Source of the DNA: Oxalobacteraceae bacterium
GTDB taxonomy: Bacteria; Pseudomonadota; Gammaproteobacteria; Burkholderiales; Burkholderiaceae_D
Direction of reading: 5' to 3'
DNA length: 64,000 bases
Assembly: GCA_947454305.1 (NCBI GenBank)
Contig: CANGJE010000001.1
Location: forward strand, 33,497 to 97,496
Each line of letters begins with the position of its first letter. The first letter of the stretch is position 1. The translations under genes and the position numbers were made by a program. The notes under the pieces are model-generated. The model ran no database searches. It was not told where the DNA came from and was given only the letters and a program-made list of their open reading frames with translations. Shown here one piece after another: positions 37,170 through 46,880 of the stretch.

Positions 37170-39524
37170 ATGAAATCCCAGGAAATTCGCCGCCCCCGCT
37201 CCGCAGCACCCACGCTCAGCCCGGCTGATGCACCCCAAGAAAAGCCCTACACCGACCCGGTGTGTGGAATGAAAGCGGCGGCCAATCCTGAAAAGTCGGC
37301 AGAACACGAGGGTCAGACCTACTACTTTTGCAGCAAGGGTTGCGTCACTAAATTCAACGCTGATCCGCTGCGCTACTTGTCGCCCAACAAACGCCCGGTA
37401 GAAACAGGACCGGTCGATGCGGTCTATACCTGCCCTATGGATCCCGAGATTCAGCAAATCGGGCCAGGCAGTTGCCCCAAGTGCGGTATGGCACTCGAAC
37501 CCATGCAAGCGACGATGCAAGAAGACACGCATGAATTAGATGACATGACACGTCGGTTCGTGTTTAGCCTAGTGTTGTCGCTTCCTCTTGTGCTGCTCAC
37601 CATGGGTGACATGTTCGGTATCGACAGCTCGGGCTGGCTGGCACCGTCTGCCAATGGTTGGTTGCAGGGTTTGCTTGCTACCCCAGTCGTGCTGTGGTTT
37701 GGTGCTCCGTTCTTACAGCGAGCAACGCAATCATTTCGTACTGGTCACTTGAACATGTTCAGCTTGATTGGTGTGGGTGTGATGGCGGCATGGCTGTTTA
37801 GCCTGCTAGGACTGCTAGCACCTGATTTCTTACCTGTTGCGTTCACTATGGATGGTATGGCGCCGCTGTATTTCGAAGCGTCAGCAGTCATCGTTACGTT
37901 GGTGCTGTTGGGTCAAGTGCTTGAATTACGCGCGCGCTCACGCACGAATGCTGCGGTGAGATCCTTATTAGCACTGACACCGAACACAGCAATACAACTA
38001 CAAAGTGACGGTAGTGAAAAAGAAGTAACGTTAGAACTGGTTCATAAAGAGGATCAACTGCGAATCAAGCCGGGCACGACGATTCCAGTAGATGGCGTGG
38101 TCATTGATGGTCAATCGACGGTCGATGAATCGATGATCACGGGTGAGTCTATGCCCACTGAAAAAAATAGGGGCAGCAAGGTCGTTGCTGGCACAGTGAA
38201 TCAACATGGTTCATTGGTGATGCGCGCCGAAAAAATCGGCGCTGACACCTTGCTCTCAAAAATAGTCAATCTGGTGAATCAAGCAGGTCGATCACGCGCA
38301 CCGATACAAAAACTCGCCGATCGTGTTTCTGGATGGTTTGTTCCCACTGTGATGGGAATCGCTGCTCTGAGCTTCATCCTCTGGGCCACGCTGGGTCCAC
38401 CGCCGGGCATGGCGCATGGTTTAGTCGCTGCGGTATCCGTACTCATCATTGCCTGCCCTTGTGCTTTGGGATTAGCTACACCTATTTCTGTGATGGTCGG
38501 CATTGGTCGAGGCGCGCGCGATGGTGTATTAATTAAAGATGCTGAAGGTTTAGAGCTGATGGAAAAAGTCGATACGCTGATCGTCGATAAAACAGGCACG
38601 CTCACTGAAGGTAAACCCAAGGTACAACAGATCATTGCTAACGAAGGATTTGCACGAGCCGATGTTCTCGTTCTTGCAGCCGCATTAGAAAATCTTTCTG
38701 AACATCCTTTAGCGACTGCCATTATCGAACACATCAAAACACAATCACTTCCTATACTTGCGGTAAGTGACTTTAAGGCTATTACTGGCAAAGGCATACA
38801 AGCCGTGCTTGATGGCCAACCAGTACGCTTGGGTAATTCACTCATGTTCAAAGAGGCAGGTATTAATACCAGCTCACTCAATGACAAAGCGAACGAATTA
38901 CAACACCAAGGACAAACCGTGATGTTTGTAGCTGTAGGCGAGCGCTGCGCTGGCTTAATTAGTGTTGCCGACAGTATCAAACCTGAAAGCCGTGAAGCGA
39001 TCCGCTTGCTGCATGCAGAAGGCGTAAAGATCATCATGATCACGGGTGATAATTTAAATACCGCGCGCGCTGTTGCCGGATCGCTGGGCATTGATTCTAT
39101 CTATGCGGATGTTTTGCCTGAAGATAAATTCAAACACGTGCAAGCTTTACAAAAACAAGGACACATTGTTGCCATGGCTGGTGATGGCATTAATGATGCC
39201 CCTGCATTAGCCGAAGCCAGTGTTGGCATTGCTATGGGTACGGGGACGGATATTGCGATGCAAAGTGCGCGCATTGTTTTAGTTAAAGGTGATTTGCGTG
39301 GCATCGCTAAAGCACGGCAGCTCTCGCGTGCAACTATGCGAAATATTCGACAAAATTTATTTTTTGCTTTTGTCTACAATTTTGTTGGTGTGCCGATAGC
39401 AGCAGGTGCTTTATATCCCTGGCTCGGTCTATTATTATCACCGATGATTGCGAGTGCTGCGATGAGCCTCTCGTCCGTATCCGTGATTGCGAATGCACTC
39501 AGACTTAGAAATGTGAAACTATAG
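37170..39524 (+). CDS. copA: Copper-translocating P1B-type ATPase
   Basis: The 784-residue inner-membrane pump exports Cu(I) (possibly Ag). The N terminus lacks the usual HMA domain. It has instead a YHS domain (about 28-70, DPVCGMKAA and FCSKGC) and a heavy-metal-binding domain YTCPMDPEI...CPKCGMAL (about 87-112). The transmembrane metal site is CPC (Cys429, Cys431), the phosphorylation site DKTGTLTEG (Asp473), and the hinge GDGINDAPALAEA. Eight membrane helices are expected. GAGAAAGAG precedes ATG. No metalloregulator gene is adjacent. Confidence 0.93.
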   Translation: MKSQEIRRPRSAAPTLSPADAPQEKPYTDPVCGMKAAANPEKSAEHEGQTYYFCSKGCVTKFNADPLRYLSPNKRPVETGPVDAVYTCPMDPEIQQIGPGSCPKCGMALEPMQATMQEDTHELDDMTRRFVFSLVLSLPLVLLTMGDMFGIDSSGWLAPSANGWLQGLLATPVVLWFGAPFLQRATQSFRTGHLNMFSLIGVGVMAAWLFSLLGLLAPDFLPVAFTMDGMAPLYFEASAVIVTLVLLGQVLELRARSRTNAAVRSLLALTPNTAIQLQSDGSEKEVTLELVHKEDQLRIKPGTTIPVDGVVIDGQSTVDESMITGESMPTEKNRGSKVVAGTVNQHGSLVMRAEKIGADTLLSKIVNLVNQAGRSRAPIQKLADRVSGWFVPTVMGIAALSFILWATLGPPPGMAHGLVAAVSVLIIACPCALGLATPISVMVGIGRGARDGVLIKDAEGLELMEKVDTLIVDKTGTLTEGKPKVQQIIANEGFARADVLVLAAALENLSEHPLATAIIEHIKTQSLPILAVSDFKAITGKGIQAVLDGQPVRLGNSLMFKEAGINTSSLNDKANELQHQGQTVMFVAVGERCAGLISVADSIKPESREAIRLLHAEGVKIIMITGDNLNTARAVAGSLGIDSIYADVLPEDKFKHVQALQKQGHIVAMAGDGINDAPALAEASVGIAMGTGTDIAMQSARIVLVKGDLRGIAKARQLSRATMRNIRQNLFFAFVYNFVGVPIAAGALYPWLGLLLSPMIASAAMSLSSVSVIANALRLRNVKL

Positions 39525-39540
39525 CGTTACTCTGGTTACT

Positions 39541-40377
39541 CTAATCACTCTGCTCAGCTAGTTTGCGTAGCACCAGACCCGCAGCGACAAATCCAAAGCT
39601 GGCGGTAACAACAACCGCTGAGCCGTAGCCAGCGCAGTTAAGACCGTTAAGGCCTTCATTAATTTCTGAATTCATTTCGGAATTCGTTTCGTCATCCGTT
39701 GCACATAACTCCGGATGACGAACCGGTTCGGTGGAATACACCGCATCAATACCAAATTTATTTTTTGTCCCACGCGGAAAGCCATGCAAGCGACGCAAGC
39801 GCTTGCGCACGCGCGCCAATAAAGGTTCTTGTTCCGTGCGCGATAAATCGCATACCGCTATTCGTGTGGGATCGACCTGCCCGCCGGCGCTACCAATGGT
39901 GACTAAGGGAATGTAATTCGCGCGGCAATGAACAACGAGTGCTGTTTTAGCGCGCGTATTATCGATAGCATCAATCACATAATCAAACTGCCCCACCGGA
40001 ATCAGCGTTGCGACATTATCGGGATCGATAAATTCTTCTACACGCGTCACCACGCAATACGGGTTAATCTGTGCAATGCGCTCAGCTAAGGCATCGACTT
40101 TCGATTTACCCAACGTATCTGTCAGTGCGTGTAGTTGACGATTGACGTTCGATTCCGAAAGATGATCGAGATCGATCATGGTGATCTTGCCAATAGCGCT
40201 GCGCGCCAGACCCTCTACCACCCACGAGCCCACACCCCCAACACCAATCACGCAGACATGGGCTTGTTTAAAGGTTGTCAGCGCTGATTCACCATATAAG
40301 CGCGCAATGCCGCCAAATCGACGCTCAAAATCGATCGCATCGGAATCCGGTGAAATTAAGGGAAGTACAGTAGCCAT
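39541..40377 (-). CDS. tcdA: tRNA threonylcarbamoyladenosine dehydratase TcdA
   Basis: The 278-residue E1-like ThiF-family enzyme cyclises t6A to ct6A at position 37 of ANN-decoding tRNAs. The nucleotide loop is GVGGVGSWVVEGLARS, followed by MIDLDHLSESNVNRQ, and DYVIDAIDNTRAKTAL marks the adenylation domain. A C-terminal region with NCAGYGSAVVVTASFG is typical. It is monocistronic and convergent with copA. Confidence 0.92.
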   Translation of the reverse strand: MATVLPLISPDSDAIDFERRFGGIARLYGESALTTFKQAHVCVIGVGGVGSWVVEGLARSAIGKITMIDLDHLSESNVNRQLHALTDTLGKSKVDALAERIAQINPYCVVTRVEEFIDPDNVATLIPVGQFDYVIDAIDNTRAKTALVVHCRANYIPLVTIGSAGGQVDPTRIAVCDLSRTEQEPLLARVRKRLRRLHGFPRGTKNKFGIDAVYSTEPVRHPELCATDDETNSEMNSEINEGLNGLNCAGYGSAVVVTASFGFVAAGLVLRKLAEQSD

Positions 40378-40480
40378 GTCAGCATTTTAACGGACAGCGC
40401 GCACTAGTATCCTCTACACTGCGACATTCCCAGATAATAATGAGTCGGCCGCTTAGTGCCGTACTCATGATTTTTTTACC

Positions 40481-41662
40481 GTGTCTTTATCTTCCCCACT
40501 TTTTCGGTTAATCGCCGTCGCTGTTACCGCACATGTAGCGCTGGGCGCTGCGCGTGTTACGACAGCGCTGTATGCGCTATCGCTGCATGCTTCCGCATTT
40601 ACGGTTGGAACATTGATTGCGCTATTTGCTTTGTTTCCCATGCTACTGGCCGTGCCCATGGGACGTGTAATTGATCGCATAGGCATGCGCAAACCATTGA
40701 TGGTCGGATGCTTGCTTGCCACAGCAGGCGTATTACTGGCCGCATCGATTCCAGGCCTGACCGTGCTGTATCCCGCCGCCGTACTTATCGGTACTGGCTT
40801 TATGGCGATCTTCATCGGTACTCAACATGCGGTAGGTGTGGTGTCAGCACCTGAGCAGCGTACTGCCAGTTACAGCCGACTCTCGCTGGGCTTTTCGATT
40901 TCATCGTTTACCGGCCCGTTGATTGCAGGCTTCATGATTGATCATGCGAGCTACTCATACGCTTATTTAAGCTGCGGTATGTTCACACTTGCTGCATTAG
41001 CGTTGACTGTGGGTGGTGCAGTTTCACACGTGACTGTGCAACCCGTTACGCATCACCAACGTAAGGGCAGTCCACTGCAATTACTACGCGATCGTGAACT
41101 TAGTCGCGTTTACATCATTGGCATTTTATTGGCCGCGGCTTGGGATATGTTTACCTTTGTCACACCCGTACATGGATCGCAACTAGGCTTCTCTGCTTCT
41201 ACCATAGGGATGATTCTTGCCAGCTTTGCAGCCGCGACGTTTGTAGTTCGCTTGGCGATGCCGGGCATTGTTCAGCGCTATCGAGAATGGCAAATACTGA
41301 CAGTGGCTCTGAGTGTGGCTGCACTCTGTTACGTGGCGTTTCCTTTTATGGATACACCCGTCTCACTCGCGGCCACCGCAGCAGTACTCGGACTCGCTTT
41401 AGGTACGGGTCAACCGAACGTGCTGGCCTTACTACATACCATCGCACCGGCGGGACGCGGGGCTGAGGCGATAGGAATTCGTGCGACTATAGGGAATGCC
41501 AGTTCCATCATGATGCCCATAGCGTTTGGCGCTGCAGGTGCGGCACTGGGAATGTTTGTCGTATTCTGGAGCCTTAGCTTGGCTATTGCTGCGGGAATCC
41601 CCATAGCAGCGAGCAAGGCGATGGCGCAGTCTCGAAAAAAATTATCGACTTCACAGGAATGA
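40481..41662 (+). CDS. MFS transporter
   Basis: The 393-residue major facilitator permease has about 12 membrane segments. The loop 2-3 signature VPMGRVIDRIGMRKP is a canonical MFS motif A. The substrate is unknown; similarity is to drug/metabolite exporters. The start is GTG 40481 with no clear ribosome site. It is followed 6 bases later by pdxH, so export of or resistance to a vitamin-related compound is possible but unproven. Confidence 0.85.
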   Translation: MSLSSPLFRLIAVAVTAHVALGAARVTTALYALSLHASAFTVGTLIALFALFPMLLAVPMGRVIDRIGMRKPLMVGCLLATAGVLLAASIPGLTVLYPAAVLIGTGFMAIFIGTQHAVGVVSAPEQRTASYSRLSLGFSISSFTGPLIAGFMIDHASYSYAYLSCGMFTLAALALTVGGAVSHVTVQPVTHHQRKGSPLQLLRDRELSRVYIIGILLAAAWDMFTFVTPVHGSQLGFSASTIGMILASFAAATFVVRLAMPGIVQRYREWQILTVALSVAALCYVAFPFMDTPVSLAATAAVLGLALGTGQPNVLALLHTIAPAGRGAEAIGIRATIGNASSIMMPIAFGAAGAALGMFVVFWSLSLAIAAGIPIAASKAMAQSRKKLSTSQE

Positions 41663-41668
41663 AAACGT

Positions 41669-42307
41669 ATGTCTATTGCTGATTTACGCCGCGACTACAG
41701 TCACGCGACTTTGTCTGAACACGAAGTAAACGCTGATCCCATACTTCAATTTGACGCATGGTTTAAACAAACCTTAGCGGCTGAAGTACCTGAACCCAAT
41801 GCGATGAGTCTAGCCACAGTCGGCACGAACGGCCGTCCCTCGTCACGCATTGTGTTGTTAAAAGATTTTGATGAACGCGGCTTTACTTGGTACACGAATT
41901 ACGAAAGTAAAAAAGGTCACGACCTTGCGACCCATCCTTTTGCTGCTCTGACGTTTCATTGGGTAGAGCTGGAGCGGCAAATACGCATCGAAGGATCGGT
42001 AGAACGCGTAGCCGAAGCTGACAGTGAAGCGTATTTTCAGATACGCCCTATTAAGAGTCGCTTAGGTGCGATTGCATCTGCACAGAGTCAACCTATCCAG
42101 AGTCGCGAGCATTTAGAAGAAATATTTGCGCAAGCAGAAGCACAGTATGGTGATACACCACCACCGCGTCCCGCTCATTGGGGTGGCTATCGGTTAAAAC
42201 CTACCTGGATAGAATTTTGGCAGGGACGACGCTCACGTTTGCACGACCGTATTGTGTACACGCTAGAGGCGGATGGTCAGTGGTCGCGTCAGCGCCTTCA
42301 ACCCTAA
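41669..42307 (+). CDS. pdxH: Pyridoxamine 5'-phosphate oxidase
   Basis: The 212-residue FMN enzyme oxidises pyridoxine/pyridoxamine phosphate to pyridoxal phosphate, the last step of vitamin B6 synthesis and salvage. Conserved blocks are MSLATVGTNGRPSSRIVLLKD, here abbreviated to its ends MSLATVG and RIVLLKDFD, with FTWYTNYESKKG, QIRIEGSVE and WGGYRLKPTWIEFWQGR. AGGAATG lies upstream of ATG. Confidence 0.95.
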   Translation: MSIADLRRDYSHATLSEHEVNADPILQFDAWFKQTLAAEVPEPNAMSLATVGTNGRPSSRIVLLKDFDERGFTWYTNYESKKGHDLATHPFAALTFHWVELERQIRIEGSVERVAEADSEAYFQIRPIKSRLGAIASAQSQPIQSREHLEEIFAQAEAQYGDTPPPRPAHWGGYRLKPTWIEFWQGRRSRLHDRIVYTLEADGQWSRQRLQP

Positions 42308-42319
42308 TGGCGGCAGAAT

Positions 42320-42853
42320 CTATTTTTTACGTAACTTATCCGTAAATACTTTTCTGAATTTCGCCACCTTCGGTGCCACCACAAAGGCGCAATAGGATTG
42401 CAGCGGATGATTCACGAAATAATTTTGGTGATATGACTCTGCCGCATGAAACACTGGCGCCTCAAGTAATTCAGTCACAATCGGCGCATCCCATACATGC
42501 GCCATTTCTGCCATCACCTTACGTGCAACACTCATCTGCTCTTCACTGTGCGTGTAGATGACTGAACGATACTGAGTACCGACATCATTACCTTGACGGT
42601 TCAATGTAGTGGGATCGTGAATCGTAAAAAAAACTTCGAGTAATTCACGGTAACTGGTTTGCTTAGTATCGAATTCTATACGCACCACTTCTGCATGCCC
42701 GGTCTGTCCGCTACATACGGACTCGTAATCTGGGTGAGCTGTTTGGCCGCCGCTGTAGCCCGACTGTATGTCAACAACGCCACGCATCTCTTGGTAGACC
42801 GCTTCTAGGCACCAAAAACATCCACCACCCAAAGTTGCTATTTCGTTTGACAT
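42320..42853 (-). CDS. msrA: Peptide methionine sulfoxide reductase MsrA
   Basis: The 177-residue enzyme reduces methionine-S-sulfoxide in proteins. The catalytic cysteine is Cys12 in GGGCFWCLE, followed by GYSGGQTAHPDYESVCSGQTGHAEV (key parts GYSGG and GHAEV). A later Cys in QSYCAFVV may resolve the disulfide. AGGAGTGAGTT precedes ATG. It begins 3 bases after the ANL-fragment gene stop. Confidence 0.95.
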   Translation of the reverse strand: MSNEIATLGGGCFWCLEAVYQEMRGVVDIQSGYSGGQTAHPDYESVCSGQTGHAEVVRIEFDTKQTSYRELLEVFFTIHDPTTLNRQGNDVGTQYRSVIYTHSEEQMSVARKVMAEMAHVWDAPIVTELLEAPVFHAAESYHQNYFVNHPLQSYCAFVVAPKVAKFRKVFTDKLRKK

Positions 42854-42856
42854 AAC

Positions 42857-43513
42857 TCACTCCTGTTGATTCGATAGATCGACTGAAGCCGTTTTTTCAA
42901 TCGCTGAAAAATGCAGCGTCTGTAAATCACGCAATGAAGGCAAAACTATGCTTGTTAACGTTTCAATATCAAATATCGGACCTATCACCCATTGCGATGA
43001 AGCTCTGGGTGAAAGCTTAACGCATAATTCACTCAGACTTAGGTGATCGATTACACCGGATGAGGAAGGTAGCAGCAATGACTTTTCTAAGGGATTTTCT
43101 TCATTCACTTCCGGTTCGAAATGACACCAGTCCGCTAATAACTGCGGTAAATAGTGTGTTGACCGTGCATCTATCGTCACATCCTCATCCAACACAACGT
43201 GCGATACATCAGCTTGCTGCATAAATGACATGGCAGCCTGTGTGGATACACCTTCCAACGGCATGAATGCCGCACCAATACGAAGTAAGGCAGCATACAA
43301 AACGATGATGTCGGGATGCGATGCGCCTACATAGGCTATCGTCTGACCTTGTTTTATTCCCCACTCACCTTGCAAACGCGCAGAGGCGCGTTCAATACGC
43401 GACCAAAATCGACGGTAGGTAATCAAGCGCTCAGGTAACCAATGACACAAGAGATCGCCATGCTCGTGCGCATGCGCCGATAACATCGCAAGTAATCGGG
43501 AAGTTTCAATCAT
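42857..43513 (-). CDS. ANL-superfamily (AMP-binding) N-terminal fragment
   Basis: The 218-residue protein aligns with the first third of acyl-CoA synthetases: LITYRRFWSRIERASARL, GIKQGQTIAYVGASHPD, LYAALLRIGAAFMPLE and a DVSHVVLDE strand are typical. It stops before the ATP-binding P loop and the C-terminal lid; where TSGTTGxPK is expected there is only LLPSSSGV. It should not activate acids by itself. It may be a remnant or a pseudo-enzyme. It sits directly upstream of msrA. Confidence 0.7.
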   Translation of the reverse strand: MIETSRLLAMLSAHAHEHGDLLCHWLPERLITYRRFWSRIERASARLQGEWGIKQGQTIAYVGASHPDIIVLYAALLRIGAAFMPLEGVSTQAAMSFMQQADVSHVVLDEDVTIDARSTHYLPQLLADWCHFEPEVNEENPLEKSLLLPSSSGVIDHLSLSELCVKLSPRASSQWVIGPIFDIETLTSIVLPSLRDLQTLHFSAIEKTASVDLSNQQE

Positions 43514-43601
43514 CGCAGCGGGAAAGCTCAGTCAAATCGGGACAACTCCGCATGAAAACGCTAATTTGGGCATAATCTAGTTTAATTACTCTACTTACAC
43601 T

Positions 43602-44123
43602 ATGTCTAACTCAACACTGAACACCCCAGAAACAGCATTTAACGACGCACACTTCCGTGGTGCCTTGTCGCAGTTTGCTACGGGAGTCACCATCATCACT
43701 ACGCGCGATGAAAGTGGTGGCTTCGTCGGATTGACTATCAGCTCGTTTAATTCCGTATCACTGACACCACCGCTGGTGTTGTGGAGCCTGTCAAATAAAG
43801 CCAGCAGCATGCCGTTGTTTACCACTAATTCGCATTATGTAATCAATGTTCTAGCGGCTGATCAAGCATCATTAGCAGAACGCTTCGCCAGTCGACTACC
43901 CGATCGTTTCGACGGTGTGAGTTTTGATCTATCACCTACTGGGCTACCGGTATTACAGGGTGTCGCTGCTTGGTTCGAATGCCGCAATCGCAGTCAATAT
44001 TCTGAAGGCGATCATACTATTTTCGTCGGCGAAGTAGAGCGCTGTATTTTTGAACCCAAACCCGCACTAGTATTTCATGGCAGTCGCTTTGGTACGGTCG
44101 AAGGCTTAGTACCGCTTAAGTAA
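43602..44123 (+). CDS. Flavin reductase family protein
   Basis: The 173-residue FMN-binding split-barrel protein is of the flavin reductase (HpaC/RutF-like) group. It supplies reduced flavin to a monooxygenase or acts as an FMN oxidoreductase. Conserved blocks: ALSQFATGVTIITT, GLTISSFNSVSLTPPLV, NVLAADQASLAERFAS and GDHTIFVGEVE. No partner monooxygenase is nearby. It diverges from the ANL-fragment gene. Confidence 0.9.
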   Translation: MSNSTLNTPETAFNDAHFRGALSQFATGVTIITTRDESGGFVGLTISSFNSVSLTPPLVLWSLSNKASSMPLFTTNSHYVINVLAADQASLAERFASRLPDRFDGVSFDLSPTGLPVLQGVAAWFECRNRSQYSEGDHTIFVGEVERCIFEPKPALVFHGSRFGTVEGLVPLK

Positions 44124-44131
44124 ATTAATGT

Positions 44132-45181
44132 TCATCGCTTCAGTAATCGCTCCACGACATCGCTTGATTCAAATGCTGCACGACGCAGGCGATCATTAAT
44201 ACCCTGCCACTCATCGCCCGTTGGTGGGTGCTCAATCACAATCAACTCAGCATTCTGCGTATCCATGGTTCTCAAACTCGCATATAAGCGATGAGCATAC
44301 GCTTCAGCTTGGTCTGGCATCTGCTGTTCAACTACTGCTTTTTGTTTTTCATGAGTCAACATTGAGTACTGGGCTGAATAATGCATCAATGCATACGTAA
44401 TATGCGCATTATCCAAACGCTGCAACAGCGGCAATAACTCTGCACTATCAATTAACGCTAGCGGCGTCTTCGGTGCGTAATGCGCTTCAAGGCTACCGGA
44501 TACACGTGGCGCAGCTGCGTCCGATGATGCAGGTAAGCCAGGCATGCGCCCCAAACACTGCGCTAGTTGAGTGAGGCTGATTTGCCCAGGCCGTAAAACG
44601 ACGGCACCTACCGAATCCAATCGCGTTAGGTCCACAATCGTCGATTCAATCCCAACATCGCTTTGCCCGCCATCCAACACACAAGCAATCGGGCTGTTAG
44701 TGGAATGTCCAAATTCATCCAACACATGCTGTGCTGTTGTGGGGCTGACATGACCGAATCGATTCGCTGATGGCGCAGCAATGCCACCTTGACCGTGACG
44801 AAACTCTGCCAACAAAGCACGCGCCACCGGATGCGAAGGACAACGTAAGCCGATTGAATTCTGCCCACCTGCTACTGCCGCAGGCACACTATCAGCACGC
44901 GGCAAAATTAATGTTAATGGCCCCGGCCAAAATGTATTGATGAGTAACTCTGCTTCGGCAGGAATAGCACTCGCCCAACGCGTTAAATCAGCGTTGTGAG
45001 CCACGTGCACAATGATGGGATGATTGGATGGTCTGCCCTTGGCAGTAAAGATAGCGGCAATCGCTTCTGGATTTGAAGCATCTGCACCCAAGCCATAAAC
45101 CGTCTCGGTAGGAAATGCGACCAACTTGCCCTGCTCCAGCAAGCGCGCTGCTCGCTGAATTTCTTGAATATCCGGCATCAT
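44132..45181 (-). CDS. Sua5-type L-threonylcarbamoyladenylate synthase
   Basis: The 349-residue protein has an N-terminal YrdC domain (about 10-195), which makes threonylcarbamoyl-AMP for tRNA t6A37, and a C-terminal Sua5 domain. Diagnostic pieces are FPTETVYGLGADA, KGRPSNHPIIVHV, SIGLRCPSHPVARALL and APSANRFGHVSPTTA. It starts at ATG 45181, four bases after the purK stop. The frame is open 26 codons into purK but those residues are not Sua5-like. Its product modification is the substrate of TcdA, also in this window. Confidence 0.93.
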   Translation of the reverse strand: MMPDIQEIQRAARLLEQGKLVAFPTETVYGLGADASNPEAIAAIFTAKGRPSNHPIIVHVAHNADLTRWASAIPAEAELLINTFWPGPLTLILPRADSVPAAVAGGQNSIGLRCPSHPVARALLAEFRHGQGGIAAPSANRFGHVSPTTAQHVLDEFGHSTNSPIACVLDGGQSDVGIESTIVDLTRLDSVGAVVLRPGQISLTQLAQCLGRMPGLPASSDAAAPRVSGSLEAHYAPKTPLALIDSAELLPLLQRLDNAHITYALMHYSAQYSMLTHEKQKAVVEQQMPDQAEAYAHRLYASLRTMDTQNAELIVIEHPPTGDEWQGINDRLRRAAFESSDVVERLLKR

Positions 45182-45185
45182 GGCA

Positions 45186-46388
45186 TCAAGCTTGAATACC
45201 AAGTAATTGACACGCAGCGAGACACTGCTTCTGTGCCTCTGCGAGATGTTCAGCAACAAAGGTTACGTGACCCATTTTGCGCCCCGGACGCGGATCATCT
45301 TTGCCATACAAATGAAGATTGGCGCCTTTAATCGCTAGTAATTCATCCCATGCGGGTTCGATAGGATGCTGTGAATTATTTGTAAACCAAAGATCACCCA
45401 GCAGATTCAGCATCACGGCAGACGAATGCTGACGTGCATCACCCAAAGGCAGTCGCGCCATCGCTCTGACTTGCTGTGCAAATTGGCTCGTGATGCAGGC
45501 ATCCATCGTGTAGTGACCGCTATTATGAGGACGCGGCGCCATTTCATTCACTACTAATGAACCGTCGCTCAACACAAAAAATTCAACGCACAGCACACCC
45601 ACGTAACCCAAGCGATGAATGATTTCCAGTGCAGCCGCTTGGGCACGTTTAGCACAATCATTGCTTACATTCGGACCGGGAACGGTCGTAGTAAAAAGTA
45701 TGCCATCACGATGCACATTCTCAGCGATGGGATACACCACTGCTTGACCATCCGCACCACGTGCGGCTAACACCGACACTTCGTAGGCCAGCGGCAGCAT
45801 TTTTTCCAAAACGCATTCGACATGATTCATGCGTTCAAAGGCAATACGCACGTCTTCTTTGGATGTAACGCGCACCTGTCCTTTGCCGTCATAGCCAAGG
45901 CGAACTGTTTTTAAAATTCCCGGAAACAGCGAGTCAGGAAGTGCATCAATGTCAGCTGCTACAGCAATACGCTGATGCGGCGCTGGCAGAACACCCGAAG
46001 CTTGCGCACACTCGGTGAAAAACTTTTTCTCAGCCAATCTATCTTGCGCAATCGAGACACACGCTGCTGTCGGCGCTACAAAGGTGTGCGCAGCTAAGGT
46101 AGATAAACTTTCAGCGGGGACGTTTTCAAATTCGGTAGTGACAGCAGCACACTGTGCACCGAGTTCTGATAGCGCGTTAGCGTCGGTATAGGTAGCTGCA
46201 AGCAAATGATCAGCAGCATGGCCTGCAGGGCAATCACTCGAAGGCTCAAGAACGGCCACTTTGTAACCCATGGCCTGTGCAGCATGTGTGAACATACGGC
46301 CAAGTTGACCACCACCCATCACACCTAACCAGGTGGAAGGTAAGGCCGTAGGTTTACATGAATTTTCTGACGGAGTCGACGTGCTCAT
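45186..46388 (-). CDS. purK: N5-carboxyaminoimidazole ribonucleotide synthase
   Basis: PurK (400 residues) converts AIR, bicarbonate and ATP to N5-CAIR in de novo purine synthesis. It has an ATP-grasp fold with [11 protein letters not shown] at the N terminus, [19 protein letters not shown], and [19 protein letters not shown] (key part [12 protein letters not shown]) at the metal site. Its ATG overlaps the purE stop (ATGA). It is the third gene of purC-purE-purK. Confidence 0.95.
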   Translation of the reverse strand: MSTSTPSENSCKPTALPSTWLGVMGGGQLGRMFTHAAQAMGYKVAVLEPSSDCPAGHAADHLLAATYTDANALSELGAQCAAVTTEFENVPAESLSTLAAHTFVAPTAACVSIAQDRLAEKKFFTECAQASGVLPAPHQRIAVAADIDALPDSLFPGILKTVRLGYDGKGQVRVTSKEDVRIAFERMNHVECVLEKMLPLAYEVSVLAARGADGQAVVYPIAENVHRDGILFTTTVPGPNVSNDCAKRAQAAALEIIHRLGYVGVLCVEFFVLSDGSLVVNEMAPRPHNSGHYTMDACITSQFAQQVRAMARLPLGDARQHSSAVMLNLLGDLWFTNNSQHPIEPAWDELLAIKGANLHLYGKDDPRPGRKMGHVTFVAEHLAEAQKQCLAACQLLGIQA

Positions 46389-46879
46389 GCAGGCAAGGTC
46401 ATCGCTTTGGCAGCGTCTGTTTGTTTCGCGCGGAAACTGAGTAATTTGTCTGCTAATACTGAATCATCTGATGCCAACATTGCTATCACAGCTAAGGCTG
46501 CATTCGCAGCACCTGCTTCGCCAATCGCAAAAGTCGCAACCGGTATACCTTTGGGCATTTGAACAATCGACATGAGCGAATCTTCACCACGCAAATATTT
46601 CGATGGCACCGGCACACCCATCACAGGCACAATGGTTTGAGAAGCCAACATCCCAGGTAAATGGGCTGCGCCTCCCGCACCGGCAATAATGGCTCGCAAG
46701 CCACGCGTGCGCGCTGATTTTGCGTAGTCAAACATTTGGTCAGGCATACGATGTGCTGAAATTACTTGGGCTTCATGCGCAATACCGAATTCTTTGAGCA
46801 TGGCAACCGCATGTTGCATCACCTCCCAATCGGAAGATGAACCCATTACGACTCCAACAACAGGCTTAGTTTGGCTCAT
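46385..46879 (-). CDS. purE: N5-carboxyaminoimidazole ribonucleotide mutase
   Basis: PurE (164 residues, class I) isomerises N5-CAIR to [23 protein letters not shown] and [11 protein letters not shown] are the family active-site motifs, including the catalytic His in SAHR. It begins two bases after the purC stop and overlaps purK. Confidence 0.96.
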   Translation of the reverse strand: MSQTKPVVGVVMGSSSDWEVMQHAVAMLKEFGIAHEAQVISAHRMPDQMFDYAKSARTRGLRAIIAGAGGAAHLPGMLASQTIVPVMGVPVPSKYLRGEDSLMSIVQMPKGIPVATFAIGEAGAANAALAVIAMLASDDSVLADKLLSFRAKQTDAAKAMTLPA

Positions 46880-46880
46880 C

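Noticed and set aside
38279..39091. 270-codon open frame antisense to the copper ATPase
   Set aside because: It lies entirely within a strongly conserved P-type ATPase gene and has Ser/Thr/Pro-biased shadow composition.
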